Shown here one piece after another: positions 16,457 through 25,450 of a stretch of DNA of 47,227 nt. Source of the DNA: Campylobacter taeniopygiae (GTDB lineage: Bacteria; Campylobacterota; Campylobacteria; Campylobacterales; Campylobacteraceae); the NCBI RefSeq assembly GCF_005406225.1, contig NZ_NXLY01000013.1:1-47227 (forward strand), read 5' to 3'. Under the pieces are notes generated by a model. That model searched no databases, had not been told where the DNA came from, and saw only the letters and a program-made list of their open reading frames with translations. Position 1 is the first letter of the stretch. Every line of letters begins with the position of its first letter. A program made the position numbers and the translations under genes.

Positions 16457-17749
16457 ATGAAAACTCAAATGCTTTATGCTAAAGAAGGTATTTTTACCAA
16501 AGAAATGCAAATTGTCGCCCAAAAGGAGCAAGTAAGTCAAGATTTTTTACTTGAAAATATTGCTTGTGGCAAAATCATCATACCTGCTAATATTAATCAT
16601 AAAAGCCTTGATCCCAATGGTATAGGATTTGGACTTCGCACGAAAGTAAATGTTAATTTAGGTGTTTCAAATGATTGTATCGACTATAGCGAGGAGATGA
16701 AAAAAGTAAAACTTGCACATAAATTCGGAATTGAGGCTATTATGGATTTAAGTAACTATGGAAAAACGAGTCATTTTAGAGACGAACTCATCACTTTTTC
16801 AAAGGCAATGATAGGTACAGTTCCTGTTTATGATGCAGTGGGATTCTTAGAAAAAGATTTAAAGCAAATTGAAGCTAAAGATTTTTTAGACGTGGTTTAT
16901 CATCATGCAAAAAGCGGTGTAGATTTTATGACTATACATGCTGGAATAAATTCACGTGCTGTTAAAGTTTTTAAAGAGGGAAAAAGGCTTACAAATATAG
17001 TTTCAAGGGGAGGATCTGTGCTTTACGCTTGGATGATGATGAAGCAAGCTGAAAATCCTTTTTTTGAATATTATGATGATTTGTTAGAAATTTGTTTAAA
17101 ATATGATGTAACCTTGTCTTTAGGTGATGCCTTGCGTCCAGGTTCTACGCATGATTCAACCGATGCATCACAAATTACAGAACTTATAGAATTATCTTTG
17201 CTGACGCAAAGGGCTTGGGAGGCTGGAGTTCAAGTGATGATAGAAGGTCCTGGGCACATGGCAATAAATGAAATCGAAGCCAATATGCAACTTGAAAAAC
17301 GTCTTTGCAAAGGAGCACCTTTTTATGTTTTAGGGCCTTTGGTGACTGATATTGGCGCAGGATATGATCACATCAGTGGGGCAATTGGCGGCGCTGTAGC
17401 GGCTGCGAGTGGTGCTGATATACTTTGCTATGTAACACCAGCTGAACATTTAAGACTTCCAAATTTGGATGATGTTAGGGATGGAATAGTGGCAACAAAA
17501 ATTGCAGCACATGCTGGCGATATTGCTAAGTTACCAAAAGAAAGAATGAGAGATGATGATATGAGTAAAGCAAGGCAAGATATAGATTGGGAAAAAATGT
17601 TTAAACTTGCCATTGATGGAGAAAAGGCTAAAAAGATGTTTAATGAACGCCGCCCAGATGATTTAAATTCCTGCTCTATGTGTGGAAAAATGTGTGCGAT
17701 GAATACAATAAATCAAATCTCAAAAGGAGAAGATGTCAATTTAATCTGA
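16457..17749 (+). CDS. thiC: Phosphomethylpyrimidine synthase
   Basis: Radical-SAM enzyme that rearranges aminoimidazole ribotide into HMP phosphate for thiamine synthesis. 430 residues, the short form lacking the extra N-terminal domain of E. coli ThiC. Core motifs: [69 protein letters not shown] and [15 protein letters not shown]. The [4Fe-4S] cysteines C406, C409 and C413 are spaced CX2CX3C, one residue tighter than the CX2CX4C of the long form. It is controlled by the upstream TPP riboswitch and overlaps the convergent PilO-like gene by 9 bp. Confidence 0.97.
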   Translation: MKTQMLYAKEGIFTKEMQIVAQKEQVSQDFLLENIACGKIIIPANINHKSLDPNGIGFGLRTKVNVNLGVSNDCIDYSEEMKKVKLAHKFGIEAIMDLSNYGKTSHFRDELITFSKAMIGTVPVYDAVGFLEKDLKQIEAKDFLDVVYHHAKSGVDFMTIHAGINSRAVKVFKEGKRLTNIVSRGGSVLYAWMMMKQAENPFFEYYDDLLEICLKYDVTLSLGDALRPGSTHDSTDASQITELIELSLLTQRAWEAGVQVMIEGPGHMAINEIEANMQLEKRLCKGAPFYVLGPLVTDIGAGYDHISGAIGGAVAAASGADILCYVTPAEHLRLPNLDDVRDGIVATKIAAHAGDIAKLPKERMRDDDMSKARQDIDWEKMFKLAIDGEKAKKMFNERRPDDLNSCSMCGKMCAMNTINQISKGEDVNLI

Positions 17750-18259
17750 GTAAATTTCCACAGAAAAATTTATAGCAATGCCTTTTGGTGTTGCTTTTAA
17801 TGTAATAGGATAACTGACTTTAATTAAATTATCATAATTTTTTAAAGCATTGATAAAATTGTAAAAATTTTTAGGATTATCCATTAAAGCTTCGATTTTT
17901 AATTCTTTACGTAAATATTCTTGTGGAGTTTGTATCTTTATGTTTGTTATTTTGATGTTTTTAAAATAATATTTTAGAAAATCATTGAATTTTTTTTCAT
18001 CGAATTTTTGTTGAAATTGATCTAAATTTTTTTCATTGTTATGTTTTAATTGTGTAATTTTATCTTCACTAGTTTTTAAATCGATTTTAAAAGAATTAAC
18101 CGTTCCAATTTGAGAATTTTCTCTTAAATTAATTTGTTCGTAATCTTTCAATACCGGCAATAATAAAAACAAAATTAAAGCCGTGCATATACTAATAAAA
18201 CTTAAAGCAAGAATGAGAATTCTTACTATATTGAGTTCTTCGAGGCTTTTATCTTTCAT
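17741..18259 (-). CDS. Membrane-anchored hypothetical protein, PilO/GspM-like
   Basis: 172 residues: a short cytoplasmic N terminus, one transmembrane helix (~13-35), a coiled-coil stretch (~40-90) and a C-terminal alpha/beta domain with [20 protein letters not shown] and [19 protein letters not shown] patterns. This resembles PilO/GspM, periplasmic scaffold proteins of type IV pilus and type II secretion platforms. I see no diagnostic motif, so the match is by architecture and position only. Last gene of a packed minus-strand cluster, overlapping the upstream gene by 11 bp. The C. jejuni counterpart should be Cj0454c (by synteny, from memory). Confidence 0.7.
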   Translation of the reverse strand: MKDKSLEELNIVRILILALSFISICTALILFLLLPVLKDYEQINLRENSQIGTVNSFKIDLKTSEDKITQLKHNNEKNLDQFQQKFDEKKFNDFLKYYFKNIKITNIKIQTPQEYLRKELKIEALMDNPKNFYNFINALKNYDNLIKVSYPITLKATPKGIAINFSVEIYSD

Positions 18260-18779
18260 CGCAGCAACCTCCAGTATTTTTTTTACTTATGCTTACAAAA
18301 CGATACCATCCATTGCTTAAGCGATAATATGTGGTGTTGCTTTGATCAAAAATACTTTTCAAAGGAGTTTCCAAAAGAAGGCTAAACATTTCCATGGTCG
18401 GAGTTACTCCAATAAGTTGCAAAGAGTCTTTTTCTTGATCTACGCTTTCAAGTGTTATGGATCCTGTTTGCACAACGATGTCAAAAAGATTTTTTAAGCT
18501 TTTTTTTGCGATTTCATTTTGATCTTTGATATTGTTAGCAATTTTACTCTTATTTAAAAGAATTTGGTATAAATTTTCATTATCTTTGATTTCTTTTTGC
18601 ATTTTAACAACTTCTTCTTTTTGTTTTTTAATAGAATGAGAAACAAATGCAATTTTTGTTAGATATAAAAAATACATAAAAATGATAAAGACAATTCCAA
18701 AAATAAAAAGAGCAGCCCAAATTTTAATAAATAAGGTTAAAATAGGTTTTTTTCTAGGCTTTATAAAACTGTAAGTCAT
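18249..18779 (-). CDS. Membrane-anchored hypothetical protein, PilN-like
   Basis: 176 residues: a basic cytoplasmic tail (FIKPRKK), one transmembrane helix (~17-45), a coiled coil (~48-75) and a C-terminal domain with SITLESVDQEKDSLQLIGVTP-type strands followed by a helix (MEMFSLLLETPL). The arrangement 'gene product raises a strand, G-turn, helix' is typical of PilN periplasmic domains. It ends CCDE near a terminal Gly-Gly-Cys-Cys. It overlaps the upstream gene by 4 bp (ATGA) and the downstream gene by 11 bp, which suggests translational coupling and a joint complex. Confidence 0.7.
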   Translation of the reverse strand: MTYSFIKPRKKPILTLFIKIWAALFIFGIVFIIFMYFLYLTKIAFVSHSIKKQKEEVVKMQKEIKDNENLYQILLNKSKIANNIKDQNEIAKKSLKNLFDIVVQTGSITLESVDQEKDSLQLIGVTPTMEMFSLLLETPLKSIFDQSNTTYYRLSNGWYRFVSISKKNTGGCCDER

Positions 18780-19705
18780 TGAATTTCCTTGTGCATAAGC
18801 TCAAACATGAGATCAAAAGTATTTATTTGTTGAGTAGTAATTTCTAAAAAAGTTTCATTTTCCAAAAATTCAGTAGCCTCTATACTTAGTTCTTGTTCGC
18901 TTAGTACATGTATATTGTTGATAAAATTTCCAGAATATTTTTCATCGTTGTAAAATTTTTCAATGCTAGAAATAATACAATGTGCAATTTCCATATCGTT
19001 ATTAAATTGACTTAGATTATCAAAATTTAAAAATCCTTCCTCTTCTGAATCATTTTTTTCCTGTGATAAATCTTCAAAATTTTCATCCAAATTTTCAAAA
19101 TTTAATTCATTATTGAAAATATCTTCATCTAATTCTTCATTTGATGTTTCATTGTTTTCAGACTCTTGATCTAAAAAATTTAATTCTCCGTATAAAATTT
19201 GATGATTTTTGCAAACCATAATTGTTAGCATTTGCCTACATTGATAAGCATATAGAGTTATTTTATCATCATTTTTGTTCTGCTTTGAAATATTAAAATA
19301 AAGCAAAGCAAAAGGAGAGTATAAAAAATCTAATCCATTATAATCTTCAAAAAGTTCATGGAAATATTCCACATGTTCGGTTGCTGTATAGGTTAAAGCA
19401 TTATTAAGGGTTATAAATTTTAAACTTATCTTACCAACATTAAATTTTTCCAAGTCTTCATTTTTTGTGCTCGGGATAAGACCTTGTTCTTTGGCATTTA
19501 AAAAAAGTGCAGTATGGAAAAATAAGAATTTTTTACTTAAGGTTTTAACATATTCTAGCAAATCTTCACTTTTTTCAAAGCTTTTTTCGCTGCTACTTAT
19601 TAATTTTTTATTTCTATATATTGCTGCTTTAAGGATATTTTTTTCATCTTCTAAAATAATACCAATAAAAATTTGAGGTAGGATTTTTTTAAGCAAAAAT
19701 AACAT
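18776..19705 (-). CDS. Hypothetical cytoplasmic protein, possibly PilM/GspL-like
   Basis: 309 residues without a transmembrane segment. The N-terminal IFIGIILEDEKNILKAAIYRNKKLI and later YAYQCRQMLTIMVCKNHQILYGEL read like two actin-fold strand sets. Between ~180 and 225 is a strongly acidic, low-complexity insertion, then a helix and INNIHVLSEQELSIEATEFLEN, which resembles the end of a PilM or GspL cytoplasmic domain. ATPase motifs are not clear. It precedes the PilN-like and PilO-like genes in the order M-N-O. The identification is inference and needs a structure search. Confidence 0.65.
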   Translation of the reverse strand: MLFLLKKILPQIFIGIILEDEKNILKAAIYRNKKLISSSEKSFEKSEDLLEYVKTLSKKFLFFHTALFLNAKEQGLIPSTKNEDLEKFNVGKISLKFITLNNALTYTATEHVEYFHELFEDYNGLDFLYSPFALLYFNISKQNKNDDKITLYAYQCRQMLTIMVCKNHQILYGELNFLDQESENNETSNEELDEDIFNNELNFENLDENFEDLSQEKNDSEEEGFLNFDNLSQFNNDMEIAHCIISSIEKFYNDEKYSGNFINNIHVLSEQELSIEATEFLENETFLEITTQQINTFDLMFELMHKEIQ

Positions 19706-19706
19706 T

Positions 19707-20357
19707 CTATTCCTTAAAACTGTCTAATTCTTCAATATCTTTAAAAAAAGCTAATAATTTTTTTTTAGCTTCCTCTTTATCTAAATTTGAAATATCTAAA
19801 GGCTCGCTTAATCGATAAATCAATGTTGTAAATGGCTTAGGAAGGATCATTTTATCCCAACTTTTAAATTCCCAAAAATGCTTTGCTTCATAATTTAATA
19901 ATCTTATTTTAACATTTTTTTTCTGAGCAAGCAATACAGCTCCATCTGCAATACTACGATAAGGACCGCGTGGTCCATCCGGAGTAATAACAATATCGTC
20001 TTTTTCATCTAAAACTTTAAAAGCAGATCTTAATGCCGCACTGGCACCTCTTGAGGTACTCCCTCTAATAGTATCTAGATGAAATAATTTAATAATTCTA
20101 GCAATCATTTCCCCATCTCTATGATGAGAAATCATAACATAGGCTTTTTTATTTTTTTGTCTAAAATATCTAAAAGCAAAAGGCATTAAAGCCAAGCGTC
20201 CATGCCAAAAAAGTATAACATAAGGCGCTTTATCGACTTTATCTCCTTTATAGATTTTTTTACAACTTAAGAAAATCAGCCATTGTAAAATAAATACTAG
20301 ATACGTTATTAATACGGTTTTAAACGAGTTCCCCATATAAAACCATACGCTTTGCAT
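19707..20357 (-). CDS. DUF374 lysophospholipid acyltransferase-like membrane protein
   Basis: 216 residues with an N-terminal hydrophobic anchor (~12-30). [36 protein letters not shown] and ITPDGPRGP are the four signature blocks of the DUF374 branch of the PlsC-like acyltransferases, in which HHRDGE replaces HX4D and PDGPRGP is the substrate loop. It probably acts on a membrane lipid or lipid A precursor, but the exact acceptor is unknown. The first ATG (20357) overlaps miaB by 38 bp. An in-frame ATG at 20336 (MGNSFKT) is equally plausible. Confidence 0.82.
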   Translation of the reverse strand: MQSVWFYMGNSFKTVLITYLVFILQWLIFLSCKKIYKGDKVDKAPYVILFWHGRLALMPFAFRYFRQKNKKAYVMISHHRDGEMIARIIKLFHLDTIRGSTSRGASAALRSAFKVLDEKDDIVITPDGPRGPYRSIADGAVLLAQKKNVKIRLLNYEAKHFWEFKSWDKMILPKPFTTLIYRLSEPLDISNLDKEEAKKKLLAFFKDIEELDSFKE

Positions 20358-21621
20358 TTGTGATTTTTACTTTTTTAATTTGCCCCAAAAGTTCTTCGCT
20401 ATGTTCAATTTGGACTAAGAAATTGTTATCTGTTCTTCCTGCTACTGAATGATTAGGTCTTAATTCTTCAAATAAAACTTCAAATTCTTTATTGTTTTGT
20501 TTTTCAACAATTTCATCTAAAATTTCATTATGGCGATTTTGCAAAATAGAAAGTCTTTGAGATGCTACCTCAGGATCAATTTGATTTGGCATAGTAGCTG
20601 CTTTGGTTAAAGGACGTTTTGAGTATTTGAAAGAAAACATTTGTTCAAATCGAATTTTTTCCAAAACATCCATGGTATCTTCAAAATCTTTTTCACTTTC
20701 TCCAGGAAATGCAACGATAATATCTGTAGAAATGCTAACATTTGGGCATAATTCTCTAAGTTTTAAAGCTCTATTAAGATACCATTCTTTTGTATAGCCG
20801 CGTTTCATTGCTTTTAGGATCTCAGTTGAGCCGCTTTGTAAAGGCATGTGCATAGATTTACAAACTTTAGGATTTTTTGCAAAAACTTCTAAAAATTTAT
20901 CATCCATGTGCAAAGGATGAGGGCTAGTAAAACGAATACGCTCTAAGCTTTCTATGGTACTAAGTTCTTCAAGTAGATCTGAAAAATCCATTTTTTTATG
21001 ATCATTTCTAAATCTTTTGCCATAATTATTAACATTTTGTCCAAGTAAAAAAATTTCTTTTGCTCCCTTTTGTACAGCTTTAGTTGCTTCATTGTATATG
21101 ATGTCAAAAGGTATAGAAATTTCATCACCTCGGGTATGAGGAACTATGCAATAAGTACAATGTTTATCGCATCCTATAGAAATATTAATATAAGATTTAT
21201 AAATACTGTTTCTAAAATCGGCAAAAGCAAATTCGCTTTCATCATAATCAATATCAACGCTAATAAATTTTGGAGTATTGATAGCTTGAGTAATTTTAGA
21301 AATATTTCTCGCGCCTAAAACAAAATCAACATAAGGAGCACGACGAAAAATTTCATTACCTAAATGTGAAGCAGTGCAACCACATACTCCTATTTTAGCA
21401 TCTTTCTTTTTGACTTTTTCAAATCCCCCAACTTCAGAAAAAAGCTTATGCACTGGTTTTTCTCTAACAGAGCAGGTATTAATAAGTATCAAGTCTGCTT
21501 CTTTAATATCTTGAGTTAGAGAATAATTTTCTTTTTGAGTAAGTTCTGCGATCATGTGTTCAGAATCTCTGACATTCATCGCACAACCTAAAGTTTGAAT
21601 AAAAAGTTTTTTAGCACTCAA
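20320..21621 (-). CDS. miaB: tRNA-2-methylthio-N6-isopentenyladenosine(37) synthase
   Basis: Radical-SAM methylthiotransferase that converts i6A37 to ms2i6A37 in tRNAs reading UNN codons. 433 residues. It has the N-terminal UPF0004 cluster (C13 in LGCAMN, C50 in NTCSVREK, and the GVCGC region near residue 80), the radical-SAM cluster C151, C155 and C158 in CDKHCTYC, then MHMPLQSGS and [11 protein letters not shown], and a C-terminal TRAM domain (VAGRTDNNF...). It overlaps the HP0268-like gene by 4 bp (ATGA), a pairing also found in Helicobacter (HP0269/HP0268). Confidence 0.96.
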   Translation of the reverse strand: MSAKKLFIQTLGCAMNVRDSEHMIAELTQKENYSLTQDIKEADLILINTCSVREKPVHKLFSEVGGFEKVKKKDAKIGVCGCTASHLGNEIFRRAPYVDFVLGARNISKITQAINTPKFISVDIDYDESEFAFADFRNSIYKSYINISIGCDKHCTYCIVPHTRGDEISIPFDIIYNEATKAVQKGAKEIFLLGQNVNNYGKRFRNDHKKMDFSDLLEELSTIESLERIRFTSPHPLHMDDKFLEVFAKNPKVCKSMHMPLQSGSTEILKAMKRGYTKEWYLNRALKLRELCPNVSISTDIIVAFPGESEKDFEDTMDVLEKIRFEQMFSFKYSKRPLTKAATMPNQIDPEVASQRLSILQNRHNEILDEIVEKQNNKEFEVLFEELRPNHSVAGRTDNNFLVQIEHSEELLGQIKKVKITNAKRMVLYGELV

Positions 21622-21860
21622 AGAATATGCACCTCATACATAAAATCATTATCATCTAAACCATATTTAATAGTTCTATGATAAACACTTAAACCTTTTT
21701 TTTCAAAATATTCTACTAGGGCAATAAGATCTTTGTGTGAATTTTCCTTGTCAAAATAGAAAAACTTTTGTCCATCCTTTACTACAGCTTCTTCAATTTT
21801 GCCAAGGCTTATATTTTTCGGTTTTTCATCAATTAAATTTCTTGCTAATTTTAAATCCAT
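21618..21860 (-). CDS. HP0268-like small protein (putative Smr-type nuclease)
   Basis: 80 residues. The [29 protein letters not shown] and FMYEVHIL stretches match the Helicobacter pylori HP0268 family, reported to be a nicking endonuclease with an Smr-like fold (from memory). The sequence is small, charged and soluble. It sits immediately before miaB with a 4-bp overlap, the same gene pair as in Helicobacter, which supports the assignment and a link to RNA or DNA processing. The biological substrate in Campylobacter is unknown. Confidence 0.82.
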   Translation of the reverse strand: MDLKLARNLIDEKPKNISLGKIEEAVVKDGQKFFYFDKENSHKDLIALVEYFEKKGLSVYHRTIKYGLDDNDFMYEVHIL

Positions 21861-21986
21861 GTTATATCCTTAAAGCATCTTTTAAATTTATAATTTTATC
21901 AAATTTTACTTTTAATTAAACTTATTAAAGGTATACTTTTAATCTACTTTTTAAATTTAAATCCCAAAGTTAAGGTATTAATAATA

Positions 21987-23075
21987 ATGGAAAAAATCGC
22001 AGATATCATAGAAAGCATTGCGAATGAAAAAAATTTGGAACTAGAAAGCGTTAAAGAAAAGGTTATTTTAGCCTTAACAAATACCGCTAAAAGAATTTAT
22101 GGTCAAGAATATGATTTTTTTGTGGATAGAAAAAAATTAAATCTTTATCAAAAAATTACTGTTGTGGCAGATAATGATCCAAGATTGGAAGAAAATAAAG
22201 AAAGCTTTATAGCCCTTAGAAAGGCAAAAGCTGAAGCTCCTGATGTTGAAATTGGAGATGAACTTACTTATGAGTGTTCTTTGGAAAATTTAGGAAGAAC
22301 GGCGGTTAATATATTGCATAAGGAATTAGAATATCATATCCAAAAATTATTAGAGCAAACTATTTTTGAAAAATATAAAAATAAGGTTGGTAAAATAGTA
22401 TTTGGTAATGTTGTTCGTATTGATAATGATGAAAATACCTTTATAGAAATTGATGAATTAAGAGCTTTTTTACCAAGGAAAAATCGTATTAAGGGTGAAA
22501 AATTTAAGATAGGGGATGTTGTAAAAGCGGTTATAAAGCGTGTTTATGCCGACAAAGGTATTAAGATGGAATTAAGCCGAACAAGCCCTAAGTTTTTGGA
22601 ATGTTTATTAGAAGCTGAAGTTCCAGAAATTAAAGATGGGTATGTTAATATTATTGGATGTGCAAGAATTCCAGGAGAAAGAGCAAAAATTATACTCAAA
22701 TCCAATGGAATCAATATAGATGCAGTTGGAGCTACAGTTGGAGTTAAAGGGGTTAGAATCAATGCTGTGAGCAAAGAATTGCACAATGAAAATATTGACT
22801 GTATTGAATTTAGCAATGAACCTGAAATTTTAATTGCAAGAACTTTAGCACCTGCTATAGTAAATTCTGTTAGAATTGAAGATAAAAAGGCCATTGTAAG
22901 TTTAAACAGTGAACAAAAAAGCAAAGCTATAGGAAAAAGCGGTATTAATATACGCCTTGCAAGTATGTTAAGCGGTTATGAAATTGAGCTTTGTGAATTA
23001 AAAAATGGACAATCTGGCCATTCTTTAAGCAATGAAGAAGCCTTAAAGAATTTACAAGATTTATTTAAAATTTAA
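21987..23075 (+). CDS. nusA: Transcription termination/antitermination factor NusA
   Basis: RNA polymerase-binding factor for pausing, termination and antitermination. 362 residues: N-terminal RNAP-binding domain (~1-125), S1 domain (~130-200, KVGKIVFGNVVRIDNDENTF), and two KH domains (IPGERAKIILKS, DAVGATVGVKGVRINAV; KSKAIGKSGINIRLASML). It lacks the C-terminal acidic repeats of E. coli NusA, as is normal for this group. It is divergent from the HP0268-like gene and convergent with the MFS gene. Confidence 0.95.
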   Translation: MEKIADIIESIANEKNLELESVKEKVILALTNTAKRIYGQEYDFFVDRKKLNLYQKITVVADNDPRLEENKESFIALRKAKAEAPDVEIGDELTYECSLENLGRTAVNILHKELEYHIQKLLEQTIFEKYKNKVGKIVFGNVVRIDNDENTFIEIDELRAFLPRKNRIKGEKFKIGDVVKAVIKRVYADKGIKMELSRTSPKFLECLLEAEVPEIKDGYVNIIGCARIPGERAKIILKSNGINIDAVGATVGVKGVRINAVSKELHNENIDCIEFSNEPEILIARTLAPAIVNSVRIEDKKAIVSLNSEQKSKAIGKSGINIRLASMLSGYEIELCELKNGQSGHSLSNEEALKNLQDLFKI

Positions 23076-23080
23076 AGCTA

Positions 23081-23116
23081 ATCTGTAAATTTTTAAAATT
23101 TACAGATATTTTTTTT
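23081..23116. terminator. Bidirectional terminator between nusA and the MFS gene
   Basis: ATCTGTAAAT (23081-23090) pairs with ATTTACAGAT (23098-23107), extending by two base pairs into the loop, and is followed by ATTTTTTTT. It lies at the convergent junction and overlaps the MFS stop codon. Confidence 0.8.
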
Positions 23117-24329
23117 CAAACCATTTCCAATAAAAAGCTGCAAAAATAAATAAAGTTCCAAGAAGAAAAGTGATCATTCTTAAACTTAAATTTAATTCAA
23201 ATAAAAATCCCATCAGTTGAGAAATAATAGCACTAAAACTAAGATAAACCATATCAGTATAAGCAATCACCCTTCCATAATAAACCTTATCGCAGTTTTT
23301 TTGTATCATGGTATAGGTATAAGCCCAAAGCGAAGAAGTGAAAAAACCTGCAGCAATTAGCCCTAAAAAAGAGATATAAAAATTAAATTGAGTCAAAGCC
23401 CATAATATAATCCCAAATGCCTGTCCTAAATATAGATAAAATAAGGTTTTATTGTTGATAAATTTGCTTAAAATTACAGGTCCCAATGCCAAAGAACAAG
23501 CACGCACAGCATTTAAAAAACCAATCACCAAAGCAGCGGATAAAACTTCTTTGTTGGTGAAAAAAAATTCTTTAATAGCAGATAAAGATTCTTGATATTG
23601 ATGTTGAGCGAGCAAAGCTACTAAAGTTTCATAAGCTGTTAATCCTATAAAAGCATGAAGCAATATAAGATGAAGTATGATTTTATTTTTTAAAATGTAA
23701 TTAAATCCCTCTTTAATCATCAAAGAGAAATTATCTTGATTTTTTTGCTTAATTTTGGGAATATCAAGTCTTGTTAAAATTAAAAAGCCACTCATGATAA
23801 GAAAACAGTCAAATAAAAAGGCGGTTTTTATTCCAAAGAAATAAATGAAAATCCCAGCACTTGCCATTCCAGCTGTATAAGAAACTGCCCAAATAACACT
23901 ATGCATTTCATTAGCAAGTTTTAATTCCTGTGTGTTTAGAATTTTAGCAAGAAGACTCATTTCAGTTTGAAAATAAATAGAGGCAACACACAATCTAATG
24001 AAGATTAGAATAAATAAAAGCCAAAGCATGCTAAGATTTGTCACAAAAGTAAGACAAAAGATAGAAATAAATTCAATACTTATCATGCTTAATAAAAGCT
24101 TTTTAGGTTTATTTCTTTCAACTATAACTCCATTAATAGGGGCGAGTAAAACTCCAGGTAAAAAGGCGAGCATGGCACTTGTCGAGGTTGCCCAAGTAGG
24201 AGCGTTAAGATTAACCAATAAGGTAAAAACACCTGTTTGTGAAAACCAAGCACCAAAATAAACTATAAATTGAACCGAAGCTAGAATTCTAATCGTCTTA
24301 TTATTTTTTAGTAAATCAAAGTAATTCAT
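23100..24329 (-). CDS. Major facilitator superfamily transporter
   Basis: A 409-residue integral membrane protein with about 12 hydrophobic segments. The loop between helices 2 and 3 carries GVLLAPINGVIVERNKPKKLLL, the usual MFS motif A region. The family of the closest match looks like the MFS_3/enterobactin exporter-like group, but substrate specificity cannot be read from the sequence. Its own ribosome site is weak. It is divergent from mqnC and convergent with nusA, so it is transcribed alone. Confidence 0.85.
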   Translation of the reverse strand: MNYFDLLKNNKTIRILASVQFIVYFGAWFSQTGVFTLLVNLNAPTWATSTSAMLAFLPGVLLAPINGVIVERNKPKKLLLSMISIEFISIFCLTFVTNLSMLWLLFILIFIRLCVASIYFQTEMSLLAKILNTQELKLANEMHSVIWAVSYTAGMASAGIFIYFFGIKTAFLFDCFLIMSGFLILTRLDIPKIKQKNQDNFSLMIKEGFNYILKNKIILHLILLHAFIGLTAYETLVALLAQHQYQESLSAIKEFFFTNKEVLSAALVIGFLNAVRACSLALGPVILSKFINNKTLFYLYLGQAFGIILWALTQFNFYISFLGLIAAGFFTSSLWAYTYTMIQKNCDKVYYGRVIAYTDMVYLSFSAIISQLMGFLFELNLSLRMITFLLGTLFIFAAFYWKWFEKKYL

Positions 24330-24403
24330 AAATGAAACTATAGCACAATTTATATTTTAAATGCTATAATATTTTAAAAATTTAATGCATTAAGGATAAA
24401 TAT

Positions 24404-25450
24404 TTGAAAAGATTAAATAAAACGGAAGCTTTGGATTTATTGAAAAATGCGAGTTTGGTTGAGCTTGGAGAAATGGCTTATCAAAAAAAAATAGAACTTC
24501 ATCCTGAAAAAATTACTACCTTTGTGGTGGATAGAAATATAAATTATACTAATGTTTGTTGTATTGATTGTTCTTTTTGTGCGTTTTATCGTCATCACAA
24601 GGAAAATGATGCTTATATTTTAAGTTTTGAAGAAATTGGTAAAAAAATAGAAGAATTAGAGGCTATAGGTGGAACTCAAATTCTTTTTCAAGGTGGAGTG
24701 CATCCAAAACTTAAAATTGAATGGTATGAAGAACTTGTTTCTTGGATTAAAGAGCATTATCCAAATATTACTATCCATGGTTTTTCCGCCGTTGAAATTG
24801 CTTATATTGCCAAAGCATCTAAAATTTCCATAGCAGAAGTGCTACAAAGATTGCAGCAAAAAGGTTTATTTTCTATACCCGGTGCAGGGGCTGAGGTTTT
24901 AAGTGATAGAGTGCGTGATGTCATAGCACCAAATAAATGTGATACTAAAACTTGGTTAGAAGTGCATCGTCAAGCTCATAAAATCGGCATGAAAAGCACC
25001 GCCACTATGATGTTTGGAACGGTTGAAAATGATGAGGAAATTATAGATCATTTAGAACATTTAAGAGCACTACAAGATGAAACGGGCGGGTTTAGGGCTT
25101 TTATTTTGTGGAGTTTTCAAAGCGAAAATACCCTTTTAATTCAAAAACATCCTGAAATAATGAAACAAAGCTCTAATAAATATCTTAGACTTTTAGCACT
25201 TTCAAGGCTTTATTTGGATAATTTTAAAAATTTACAAAGTTCTTGGGTGACTCAAGGTTCTTTAATAGGACAGCTTGCTTTAAAATTTGGTGCTAATGAT
25301 TTAGGTTCAACTATGATGGAGGAAAATGTAGTGAGTGCTGCGGGTGCAAGTTATAGAATGAATCAAGATGAAATGATAAGATTAATTAGAAGTTTAGGCG
25401 AAAATCCTGCAAAACGTAACACAGCTTATGAAATTTTGGAGAAATTTTAA
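24404..25450 (+). CDS. mqnC: Cyclic dehypoxanthinyl futalosine synthase
   Basis: Radical-SAM enzyme of the futalosine menaquinone route, which cyclises dehypoxanthine futalosine. 348 residues with the [4Fe-4S] ligands C52, C56 and C59 in VCCIDCSFCAFYR, then TQILFQGGVHPKL, FSIPGAGAEVLSDRVR, and the C-terminal LGSTMMEENVVSAAG. The sequence matches MqnC rather than MqnE. Translation starts at TTG (24404) after AAGGATAAATAT. Campylobacter makes menaquinone only by this pathway. It overlaps the M16-like gene (TAATG). Confidence 0.93.
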   Translation: MKRLNKTEALDLLKNASLVELGEMAYQKKIELHPEKITTFVVDRNINYTNVCCIDCSFCAFYRHHKENDAYILSFEEIGKKIEELEAIGGTQILFQGGVHPKLKIEWYEELVSWIKEHYPNITIHGFSAVEIAYIAKASKISIAEVLQRLQQKGLFSIPGAGAEVLSDRVRDVIAPNKCDTKTWLEVHRQAHKIGMKSTATMMFGTVENDEEIIDHLEHLRALQDETGGFRAFILWSFQSENTLLIQKHPEIMKQSSNKYLRLLALSRLYLDNFKNLQSSWVTQGSLIGQLALKFGANDLGSTMMEENVVSAAGASYRMNQDEMIRLIRSLGENPAKRNTAYEILEKF

